DNA of 64,000 nt from Ptiloglossa arizonensis (Eukaryota > Arthropoda > Insecta > Hymenoptera > Colletidae), in the NCBI RefSeq assembly GCF_051014685.1, contig NC_135055.1, positions 1,488,001 through 1,552,000 of the forward strand, written 5' to 3'. The translations under genes were made by a program, and so were the position numbers. Position 1 is the first letter of the stretch. Each line of letters starts with the position of its first letter. The notes beneath the pieces are model-generated. The model ran no database searches, was not told the DNA's origin, and saw only the letters and a program-made list of their open reading frames with translations. Shown here piece after piece: positions 50,238 through 64,000 of the stretch.

Positions 50238-51480
50238 AGGAATGATCGGTTTAATAATTGAATCATAATATGAGGGTAACTTGATCGATCGAGGAGTAAC
50301 TTGAACTTTTTGAAAAAAGTTTTTTTTTTCGAATTTTTGAATTCCCCTTATTCTTGTCGTATTTAAACACATGGAAAATGAGAATTTCCAAAAGTACCTT
50401 GTATTTCATCCGGTTGGGTGTATATCACCCTAACCTCCTAATCCCAATACGCGATATAGAGATTAATATCTCTATAAAGCTCTCTCGATCGTTTCCTTAA
50501 TTTATGTAACGGTTAACGCAACTGAAGGAATTTTTTTTTCAGTGCACACAGAATCATATTTCTCGAGCTATTTCCTTTCGCCTCGTGCACACACCGACGT
50601 CATCGGCGAACGTCTATCTAGTTCACACATTGTCGAATAGTACGGTTACCAAATATCGCGAAAACCGAACGAAAACAACGTAATCGCCGAACAATTCAGA
50701 AAAATATTATTCTACTTGTTGTATGTGTACATTAAACTATAAATTTACAAAATTTTATTTTCCTTCTTGGAAAGAAAGAAAGAAAGGCAATATTTTGTAT
50801 TGTTTAACGGTTGCATGCAGAAACAACATTCTCCTTCAACCTCAATTTTTTCTTGAATAAATTCTCGGAAGAACATCATTAAAGGAATTATCGAAAACCG
50901 GTCAGACAGAATTGAAAACGTCAAGTGTACTTAATTAGCAGTTTCTAAGGATACAGAGCACTGTCAAGTACAGAAATCCTGTTGTTAGTATTTATTTAGT
51001 TATTGTTAGCACTGTGGTCATAAATACTCATCAAGTGTCAATTATAAGAATTCTTTATTTCGAACGATGTATTTTTAGTTACGGAAGAAGAAAAAGATTA
51101 TTACCCAAGAGTTGTTTTACAATCAAAACGACGAGTTAAGAATAGTACAAGTCCAAAATTAGCCATTTTTAAATCTCGAATTTACATATAAATGCGTAAA
51201 ACTGCACACTGGTATCAAGAACAGTCTAAAAGAAATACCCGTGTTTAACGAGTGCAAAAATGTTGTTTCTTCAAATGTCTTAAAATTACTTTTAGGTACT
51301 GTTTTTCAAATCATCGATTCAATTTAAACAAAAACTAGAATTTATGGAGAACTGTTTCAAGGTCCACTAAATACTGAATAAAGCATTTTCGTAAATGTGT
51401 AATAAGGAGATTGAGAATAGTAGATATTCGGGTGTAAAATATTTGTGATTCATCTAGACAATACGTATAGTCGTTTGGTA
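50238..51480. other. AT-rich stretch, nothing assignable
   Basis: No coding segment, tandem repeat or RNA gene was recognised apart from a short GAAA run near 50,774-50,787. It precedes the promoter-like region that starts at about 51,490. Confidence 0.4.
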
Positions 51481-51521
51481 TAGTCATTTTGGAACGTGGT
51501 GCATCAGATTACCATTCTTCT

Positions 51522-51720
51522 GCGAAAAGAAAACATAGCGTGTTTACATTTTCTCCCCTCCCACGGTCCATCGCCGCTTGTACGATCGCAAGCAAGGATC
51601 CTCATTGGTCGAGCCATTGGGTCGGGGGAGTGGCAACGAATACGGAGGAGCGAAAATGTAAACACGCTGTGCCTTCTTTTCGCAACCGAATGCTACTTTT
51701 CCACTTCGCCGCTTATATAA
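51522..51720 (+). promoter_or_regulatory. TATA-type promoter with long inverted repeat and paired forkhead-like sites
   Basis: Arms 51,522-51,553 and 51,652-51,683 are reverse complements at 29 of 32 positions, separated by 98 bases. Each arm contains TGTTTACA or its complement, the core of forkhead (FOX) factor sites. Between them lie two reversed CCAAT boxes (CATTGG at 51,603-51,608 and 51,615-51,620). A TATATAA box is at 51,714-51,720, preceded by a pyrimidine-rich, CpG-containing stretch. The arrangement suggests a polymerase II promoter firing rightward from about 51,745, ahead of the candidate exon at 51,896. Factor identity and activity are inferred from motifs only. Confidence 0.45.
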
Positions 51721-51895
51721 CACGGTTGTTGTCGCTGAGCGTGAAATTCGTAGGATTGCAATAATGTACATAACGGTGCACAATATAAAATGTAAGTCAT
51801 CGATTTACCAGGCCTGATACTTTTGCACCGTTTAACACACCTTTCACTCCTTGTTTTTACGCGAACAGAGGAGCGGTTAGACGACAACGAGATCA

Positions 51896-51969
51896 ATGTC
51901 CACCGCGTCTGCGAGCACGAGTGATGTCTGCGACGACCGCTTAGATAACAGGGGAATGGACGATATCAG
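51896..51969 (+). CDS. Candidate first coding exon behind the TATA promoter, product unknown
   Basis: ATG at 51,896 lies about 150 bases past the expected start site of the TATA promoter. It opens a GC-rich, Ser/Thr/Asp-rich frame (MSTASASTSDVCDDRLDN, then RGMDDI) that reaches a CAG|GTTGCT donor, leaving two bases (phase 2). If not spliced, the frame stops 14 codons later. The donor is weaker than consensus, and no downstream exon of matching phase was identified. It is not compatible in phase with the candidate exon at 53,785. The protein is not recognised. Confidence 0.3.
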
Positions 51970-53784
51970 GTTGCTCATCAAATTACGCAATAATATATGT
52001 GCTTCTTTGTGAAATAATTGACGTGACAAGTCTTCGTTCCAAAGTTTTGCAGTAAACTATCAGCGACTATTAATTCTGAAAATTCTACTAACAATTTAAC
52101 GATTAGGTATCAATTATCTTGGCTATACAATATTTGGATTTTGGAGATACAAGCAGTAACGACTTGTAATACATTTTTGAATCTGTACGTTTTTGAAGTT
52201 AGAATTAGTAATATCATCGAAGTTTACGTGTACTTACTAATTAATCTTTAAATGAATATGGTTGTAAAACTAGAATATATTTATTCTTTGTGTACATAAA
52301 CGTTAGTAGGTGCTAGCGTCGTGTTGTGAATTTTCACAACATATTGTTATTAATTTTCATTTATTTCCCAGCCAATAACTGTCCATTGCACCGAGTAAAA
52401 TAATTTCTTCTCAATTTTATTTGTAACTTTGGAAAAATGTATGCATTTAGGATTTAATCCGTAAAGGATTAAACAGTGTAGGAGTCGAACATTATTTTCT
52501 TAGAATCGAGTAATACCTGTAAAAGTTAACGATAGGAATGGTTATGTATAAAAGTTGAATTTTATAGTAAGTATCGAGTTTCCAGGAAATAATATTTGAA
52601 CCTTTCTAAACTACGGAAACCATAGAATGTAGATCCGGTTGAAGAAACTCAGTTCTCGAAGTATTCATACAGACTAGACAAACTGCGTACAGGTGTACAA
52701 AAATATTGCAGTAAAAATTTCACAAGTTTTGAAAATATTCTACCGTTTACTGCATTCCATTATTTAAATATTAATTACTTTTAAATATAGGCATATACAA
52801 GTAAACACGAAACGTATTGATAGTGACATAGTTTTACCTTGCGCGTGTATAGGCGACTCATTACACTGCAGACGTTGAATTTACTTGCAAACGTTCTCGT
52901 ATGTTCGAAATTCGATCGTTACTTCGTAATCTCATGCATTTAAAATGTATCTTCTATATTTATATTCAAGGTAAATTCAATTTATTGTCAAATATCGACA
53001 TGCTGGATTATTTATCGATTCTAGTTATTAGATTCATGCATACAAAACGTCATCTTCTCAATCATTAATGACGGAAATAATCTGCGCGTGATTTTTGTTT
53101 ACTTTTTTCAACGATAGCTTCATTATTTTTCCAAGAATTCATTTCGTGAAGAATAATCTAAATGCTTAAACCAATAAGGAGTATGTTGTCACACAACAAG
53201 ATTTAATATAACAAAGATCTAATTGGAAACCACAAAGAAAGAGCATTCAAAGGTGCGAATTACGCAAATTGTGTATCTGATTGTGTTGTACAACGAATGT
53301 AGAATTTTTTTTGAAAGTTATGGAACTTTTTTCGTTTTTAAATCAACGTCTAACAATTGTCGATGAAATGTAATTTAATATTCTATTATATTCAGCCATT
53401 TAACACACACGTTTACCTTGACTCACCATAACTTATAGCTCAAAGTTCATGGTGAAAAATTGTTCGAAGGACACTTTATCGCGTAACTAGGCGATTATGT
53501 GATCAATAATCTATCTAACGACGAGTAATTACGTGAATAGTTTGAATGATGAAATATACCGTTATTAACCTAATACTTCCGATTAACTTATCCAGTCTTG
53601 TGTTGCATGCGTCCGAGTGAAAAGTTTTTTTTAGCTTGGCAATCATTTGATCGGTAATCTACATAATGACGATTAATTACGTAGACACTATAAATGGAGA
53701 ATCTCGGTATATGCATAGGAAATAACCTATGGGATATGTGTGATTGAAGACAGAGTAAAATCTACCTAATAAAATTCCAATTAG
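51970..53784. other. AT-rich DNA, possible intron
   Basis: No coding segment recognised. An imperfect pair of about 50-base segments (53,489-53,540 and 53,638-53,688) shares GATCAATAATCTA-like and TAATTACGT strings. If either candidate first exon is real, this stretch is intronic. Confidence 0.35.
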
Positions 53785-53882
53785 GTGAACAACCAGGTGC
53801 AAGAGAATTGCTCGGCGAGGCCATCAGAGAAATGTTGACTAGCGAGCATCATTTCCTGCAGATCGTCATTATCGCGGTGTAA
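53785..53882 (+). CDS. Candidate exon with coding-like composition, product unknown
   Basis: After an acceptor-like AATTCCAATTAG, the frame GT-GAA-CAA-CCA reads EQPGARELLGEAIREM, then LTSEHHFLQIVIIAV, before TAA at 53,880-53,882. A donor-like GCG|GTGTAA just before the stop leaves open a longer protein. Phase 1 entry matches the candidate exon ending at 44,278 and would make a glycine at the junction. The stretch is much richer in G+C than its flanks. A conserved non-coding element is an alternative. No family recognised. Confidence 0.25.
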
Positions 53883-54674
53883 TTTACAAATACGTAAGCT
53901 TTGAGGTCGGCCTTTAGGTAGAGACATAATTGAAGAGAACGGCCGCGATGTGCAGAGGAACGTGACACTGCTGTTCTAGGTATCTACGAGAAACCGGTAT
54001 TAATGGTACACTAATCGAGTTAAAGAATCTGCTCCAGTTGCAATTATGGTTCGATCAATGCCTCTACTCGGATAGCTTTATCTAGATCCCATGAGAAAAC
54101 TTTTGAGAACTGATACGAGATTATAGAACTAGTTGAGTAATTAGCGGTTGGTAGCTCCTGATTAATTTTATTTCATATTTCCTAATCTTTGAATGAGTCG
54201 GCAACTCATAGCGTAGTCACATTTCCTGTAGGATTTTTCAGATAAATATTCAGATGGAAAGAGTACATTGATTCGGTGAAATCTTGTTCATTAAGAGCAA
54301 TTTCTGGAAAATAAAGTATAACGTCGCGGTTAAATTAGCGACAATTGTTTTCATTTTAATAAATAATATTTTCCCGAAGAAAAATTGTTCTTAACCCGGA
54401 GAAAGTAACTCTTGACGATCAAAGATTAAAGAAATCCATTTCGATAATATTCGTAGGATTGTTAAGAGCAAAAATTTAGGATTAATTGTGCTGATTAAAA
54501 TGCAATATCGAGTCCAGAATGAAGAATTGGCCAAGTTTGCAAAACGAGTATAGATGTATTTTACCCGTGTCTTGAAGTTTAATTTTATCACGTACATCTC
54601 ACTATTTGGAACGAGACACTTCTACATGTTCTCTTAAATTCTGATACGCACAACCGTTGGAAATTAACAGTTAT

Positions 54675-54675
<1 letters not shown>
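53883..54675. other. AT-rich stretch, nothing assignable
   Basis: No open frame with a recognisable domain. A moderately GC-rich segment at 53,905-53,980 continues from the candidate exon and then fades into AT-rich DNA. Confidence 0.35.
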
Positions 54676-58335
<3,660 letters not shown>

Positions 58336-58620
58336 TTTTTCTATATTCGAATACTCGAATACTTTGGACATTCAGGTTATCGGCAAATATAATTCGAATA
58401 CTACTTGAATACTTGAAAATTCAAATATTTTATGCACTGATCAAGCATTTGAATACTGCCATATGGATTACAAATCAAATAGTCTTGGTTCAAGTATACG
58501 AACACTTCTTTGTTTGAATAATGGTAAAATATTCGAAAGACGATAAATTGATTATTCGAAGTTAATTCGTAATATTGAAATACTCAATTACTCGAAGTTA
58601 TTTCTTTTGAAATGAATAAA
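58336..58620. repeat. Degenerate TCGAATAC-type simple repeat region
   Basis: Strings such as ATTCGAATACTCGAATACTT, TTCGAATACTACTTGAATAC and ATTTGAATACTGC recur, fading into AT-rich DNA. The unit (about 8 bases, CGAATACT) is not kept in strict phase, so this is an old, decayed simple repeat. Confidence 0.7.
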
Positions 58621-61600
58621 AATTCAGTCTGATATTGATTCGTAAGATCCATCGATTTTGTGAGATCGAATACACATAAAGATAAGATGTAACTAAAGTA
58701 AATATGTGCGTAAGTTACGTAGTTACGTTTTTAGTAGTTACGTAGTATGTATACGCAAATTATAAGATATTAGCGACAGGAACAGGTAGCATTGGAGAAA
58801 TAATTCAGATTTAACGTTTCAGAAATTTTCCATTTTCATTGTTGTATTATTAAAACGGGCATAAATCTTATTTGAACTTTACAAACAAAATAAGGTCGTA
58901 AGAAATATTTACGGTGTTGGTATAGTGACACTTTGTAATAATAAAGTTTTCTCGACTAGTTTAACTTATTTTATTCTAACTTTTGGGCTATTTAAATATT
59001 TTGTATATTACACCCATTTGACAGTATACTAAACGAAGGCAAAAAAATCAAACAATCTTGAATATTCAAAATTACTCGAAAACGTAGACACGTGCGATAG
59101 ATACGTCATTTATTTCACGCTCACGGACAGTGTCCTCTAATAGCATAAGCTGCAATACAAATTACAAAGGTAAACAGGAAACAGGCTCTGTTAAAGCAAT
59201 AGTACCTGCAAGATGCAGGTGCGAAAATCCATGAGAAGATAAACGTTATATACAAAGAGAAAGCATATATAACTTAAGTAACAAAAATAAAGTAATAACA
59301 ATGGAAATAAAAGTACAAATAATAATAGTACGCACTAGTATCCCCGAATAGGTTAACGGAGAGTCATCGAGATCCTCGCGGGTGTCCTCCACATTGATCG
59401 TTCTCCTTTGTTCGATTTAATGTTTGAAACTCATGTCCACGTGGTTAAAAAAAAAAAAAGAAAAAATAAGAATCAACCCGCCTCGATTCCACGTTCGTAC
59501 CCTGCCAAACTCTTCCGCATTTTTTTTTTTTTTACAAAATGCAAATAGTCGCGAGTGATCTGTGCGACGAGTTATCTGGTAGGCGTTGAAGGAGACCTTG
59601 CGTCGCGCATACGCGATCGTTCGCGAAATCTCATTCGTAGTCGTACAGTGACTCGCCATCCAAGGTCCAAGGAGTTCTCTGTCACGTCCTGTCTCGTCAA
59701 TTTGTGCGGTATGTCCAGAAATACATTCCTTTAGGGGCTGCGCGGAGGGACGGGTGAAAAGTGAACTCCTTGAGCGAAGTCGTTTGCTCGAAAGATCTCA
59801 AGGTTTGCTTTCGGTTTCGCTCGATTTGCTATTAGCTTGTCTGGGAACCATTACCGCCTTTAGCACCGGACAAACAGGGTCCTCTTGCCCTGGGCCTGGT
59901 ACTCAAGGGGCCTCGCGCTTGTTAGTTACTTCTATACTTTATAAGAAATAAATGAACGATATTGTACCAGCTGAGGCATCTATTTTCTTTTTTAACGTTC
60001 TTTTAGAACAATTATATATTATTATTGGAATAAATTTGAGTTAGGAATTAAAGCGACAGGATTGACACGTAAAATGTAGTTTCTTGAAAAATGTAGGTTT
60101 TTGAAGTAATTATTACTGTACACTAAAGGAATCAATGCTTAAAAATTTGTTAATTATATTAGAATAAGAATTGTGGGCCCTGCGATCTCTAGTTGCCTCG
60201 GGCCCCAGAATCTCAAGGGGCGACACTGGTCGAGACGATGCACACGCTGGATGCGTTTCCTGACGCGATTTAGCCTGGTTTTTCCCCGACGAGTAGCTGC
60301 GTGAAACGTGTTGATATTTCGATGGTATCCTTTTTGTTAGCATACTCCTCATCGCCCGCGATACAAAGAGCCGTTGCTGAAATAAGAACGAGACTCCCTA
60401 TCACATGATCACCAGCAGAATGTTTATTATCGTAACTTCTTTGTTACACACTTAAAAGGATGTGTACCTATTTTTAGCTACGTGACGCGTACTATGATAG
60501 TACAAAATCTGGATACAATCGACTTATTTTCATCAGGAAACGAAATTAGTTATCAGTGAATTATCAGTATCATCGAGTGTGGCGATCTATTTAGAAATTA
60601 TTTGCATCGGTAATCTAAATGTGCCTCGAACTATCCATGATATCGATATTCGGTCGTCAATTGGCTTTGTTGACAATATCAAATTTTCGAAATTCAAATG
60701 GGTTAATGACACAAAGGGACAAGTTCTTTGGATGGAAGGTCGTGTCTTCGAAATTTGGTAAAAATTCCAATGGATTATTTGTTATTAAATTCGGAGCAAT
60801 TTATGTAAGAGGTTGGAAAAGAATTAAAAGCAGTCTAGATAAATGTAAAAAATATATGTAAAAAGTATAGATTCCTGATGATGGCGCACTAATTAAAGAA
60901 GAAATAGGTTCTTAAGTATTATGAAAACAAGATACAATTAATGATACAAAATAGCAATAATAATAATACGTTGGTTTTCTTTTTTTATATACATATGCGA
61001 CACGTTTCTGGACTAACTTTGTATGTGTAACACTTATATTTTTATTACACATACTCTTTCAACTTCTTTCTTCTCTTCCTACTTTCTCCTTCTTGTCGAA
61101 TACATTCAAAAGTTGTCGAGCGAAACAAAAATACAAGAATATTTTATGTCACACACCCGAACAACTTTCAAATATCTTAAGAATAATTTTGTTTCGTCGA
61201 ATATATCGATACTATCTATTGATTCTCGAGAACCGAAGACGGGGTAAACTCGCCATTTTTAATTTCAAAAAGAGACTCTGTTAGGAAACTTTCAACATAA
61301 TTCAAATTTTTAGGTTACCAAACCCTCCTTCGTCGAACGTTCGCGAATCGATTTCATGTCATCGTGCCAGCAATTATTTAACATTGTTGTGTAATTAGGT
61401 TAGTCGTTTGTCCAATCCTGAAATAGGACTTTTAGACTTTAGAGGAAAAAAGGAACTGATCGCCATGATTGCTTTCGGCCATGTTGTAAAATGCAACAAG
61501 TCCATCAGACGAGTAGCGTTTCATTCTTCTTCCCGTCGACACAACATGGCGGTTTCACCGACACGGGAACGGTGTGCAGGTGCCCTCGATACCCAAATCT

Positions 61601-64000
61601 GAATCGCGGTAAAAGTTGAACGTGATTACGTGCTATGTACTTACATTTGAGCGTCTAACAGTACGCGTTCTTGTCTGCTCTCTTTCCTCGCGTTATTCTT
61701 TGGCTGGAAATTGGTGATCGTTGTCTCGAAAATCAACGAATTCTTACCTTGAAATGCGATAAGTGAAAATTATCAGTATACTCCCCAACCGATGACTACT
61801 TGTCGCTTTCTCTCAATATTTGGCGTCGCTTTTATGTTCGATCGGTGTCACAAGAACGGACGATTGTCGGGACACCTTGGGAACCAGTTAGAGACGCTAA
61901 TTTCTGATACTAATTCCTACGCTAACAGTCCTGGACCCTCTTGAACGACAAATTTTTATTGCTCATTAAATGATCGACTAAGATGTGTCGTGTAAGAATA
62001 GTGTTTTTTTTTTTTTAAGTTTTTTAAGCAATAAATACGAAAAATAATAAATTTTATTTTCTCTCCTCAAAAATTATAAAATAGAAAATTGACCTGTTCC
62101 TAAAAAAAGAATGCAAGTTGTATATTTTATTTAAAACGTTGAAGCACGAGAATTAATAACATCATCAAAGACATAATGGTCATAATTGATCATCCTCAGA
62201 AAAAAATATGTAACGAGTAAAAATGACGTTCAATTATACGATCTTATACTCCCATACCTCGAATAAAATTTCGAGTTAAAAATGTTTACAATAAAATCAA
62301 ATTTATAGTTTATGAGGGAATAAATTCTACAATTTGCAATTTTCGTGTATAAATTTCATTTATTCGTAGGAAAAAAAATCTCGAACTATCAATTTTCAAA
62401 GAATTCATTTCATTTTCGATTCAGTTTGGGACACACCCGTGTATTTTTGACAAAGAATAATGGAGACGTCAGGTAATTCGTGAAACGATGAAACTGAATT
62501 CCCATCGTGTTCGTGTATATGTATTAGTTACGTACGAGAATGAATTAAATTTGCACGTTTTGAATATTGAATTCGAATTTGTGTCCGAAAACCGTCGCGA
62601 CGGAAAGGTGGGTACGATTATTTCCTGCCGCCTCTTCCTTCGACCGTCTTTCGTGAAAGGGGATTTCTGATATGCCAAGGTCGTCGAAGCTTATTCATTG
62701 CCATGTATGTGTGTGTGTCAATTTCGGCACGTACGCCACTTTCTCATAGCAATGAGTCGCGTCGCGCCGTATCATTTGCAAATGTGTACGAAGTATCGCG
62801 GAAGTAGTAGAATCCGATAAAGATCAGACATCTGTCAGTTTACTAGAACTACTTGCATCTTTCGTTCGCACGCGCTGATTAAACAGATTAGTGTCTTCGC
62901 TTTGAATATTCACAACATTATTTAAAAGCGATACCAGGATGGGTAATTGAGCTTGTAGTTACACGGAAAATATTTATTCAATTTCTTGATAACCGTGCTT
63001 TCGAAACGCAGTCGTGTGCTATTCGGTTACGAAAATGATTGTGTATTCGAGATAATCAAACTATGAAAGGAACATTATAAGTTTCGACACGAAATATTTG
63101 AGTAATACGTTACTATGATGGTTTCGCATTATATAATGATCGAGACGTTAACTTTCAGCTATCAGTTATCTAGAGCATTTTTTCTTTATTCATATCGTTG
63201 AAGTTACCGAACAAACGAAACTTTTTCTTCCAACGAGGTAATTTTATCGATTACAATATCAGAATGGACTTAAAATTCTGATATGTACTGCGTCCATTAT
63301 TTTTATTATGCACGCTACTTGTAATTGCACGATTTTATTAATTTATGGTTTATTGAAACTTTTGGTTAATATTAACCCTTATTTCGTGTTACTAAATACG
63401 AAATATGGGTCTCAGGTTTATTATTAGAAAATGTAGTACTTTGAAATGGTGTGTATAGATTTGCTCTTGATACTTATTGTGCACGTATGTTGCTAATAAA
63501 TTGTTTTTTGTTCGGTTATGAAGTCTTTCACTGTTTTATTACTTCTATTACATCCTGTATAAGGCGTTCCTATCATTTGACAGAAATTATGCTGAAAGCT
63601 AATAACGTGTTAATGTATCATCGGTTATACGATTTCTAACGCTTTAGATTATTTTTAGAAACAAAAACTTGTTTTATAGCTTATAAATTAAACGTTTATG
63701 AACTCGTGAAATATCTTTTATCAGTTTAATGTTACCAGTCTGTCTCTAAGAAAATATTTTCTTGTCTCATAAAGTAACACTGTTTGAAGTGGTAAATTAT
63801 AATGGAATATTAAGTAATAATCTGTCCCAATCGTTCTTTCTTTAGTTTACTTTCAGAACGTATAGTGAAATTCTATACCATGAATTCCGAATATGCTATC
63901 AATTCACGAGTTGGCATATGGAGTGAATTTTTTGAAAAAAATACTAAGAGTTTTTATATCCTGAAAAACAACAATCGAAAACGTCTAATAAATTGCTTCT
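58621..64000. other. Gene-poor right end of the window
   Basis: Mostly AT-rich DNA with GC-richer islands (about 59,470-59,930, 60,165-60,310, 61,480-61,620 and 62,580-62,780). Open frames of 60-80 codons occur on both strands, but none shows a domain, conserved-looking splice pattern or signal sequence. Homopolymer A/T tracts lie near 59,446 and 59,520. A possible transposon end (GGGACACACCCGTGTA) is at 62,428-62,443. Confidence 0.4.

Noticed and set aside
59270..59430. Minus-strand frame with an acidic segment followed by a hydrophobic stretch
   Set aside because: The hydrophobic part is simply T-rich DNA read in frame, the frame is bounded by stops without a good acceptor, and no family is recognised.

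Overview
The window looks like a piece of an insect nuclear genome, most likely a hymenopteran. The reasons are AT-rich DNA that keeps many CpG dinucleotides, short (68-176 bp) GT-AG introns, scattered GGTTAGG-type strings, and two recognisable animal genes. No bacterial, viral or organellar gene organisation is present. The species cannot be named from the sequence alone.

The left 55% (1 to about 34,975) is one uninterrupted head-to-tail satellite array with a 177-bp monomer, about 197 copies. It has a clear higher-order structure. The block 1-12,923 is repeated almost base for base at 12,924-27,439 and again, cut off, from 27,440. The full higher-order unit is 14,516 bp (82 monomers). The first block lacks 1,593 bp (9 monomers) that is tandemly duplicated inside blocks two and three. 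The short open frames seen in this region are chance frames in satellite DNA. The array ends in one decayed monomer, which makes this the edge of a probable centromeric or pericentromeric block.

From 34,976 to 40,650 there is non-satellite DNA with local repeats: a 35-bp minisatellite (about 36,601-37,530), a TA microsatellite, a 33-bp minisatellite, a 22-bp duplication and several GC-rich hairpins. Two compact, convergent genes follow. The first, on the + strand (40,706-42,067, five exons, 350 aa), encodes a coiled-coil protein with a C-terminal zinc finger that best fits Spindle-F. The second, on the - strand (43,510-42,537, four exons, 202 aa), encodes mitochondrial ribosomal protein bL32m (mRpL32). 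Both models were built by joining exons at consensus splice sites with matching phases.

The right third (43.5-64 kb) is gene-poor. It contains candidate first exons at 44,218-44,278 and 51,896-51,969. The second lies behind a TATA-type promoter that contains a 32-bp inverted repeat with a forkhead-type motif in each arm. A candidate exon at 53,785-53,882 is phase-compatible with the one at 44,218. The rest is a GATA/GA microsatellite, small duplications, possible transposon ends and AT-rich sequence. It may be intronic or intergenic DNA of a gene extending beyond the window. No tRNA, rRNA or intact transposon was seen.
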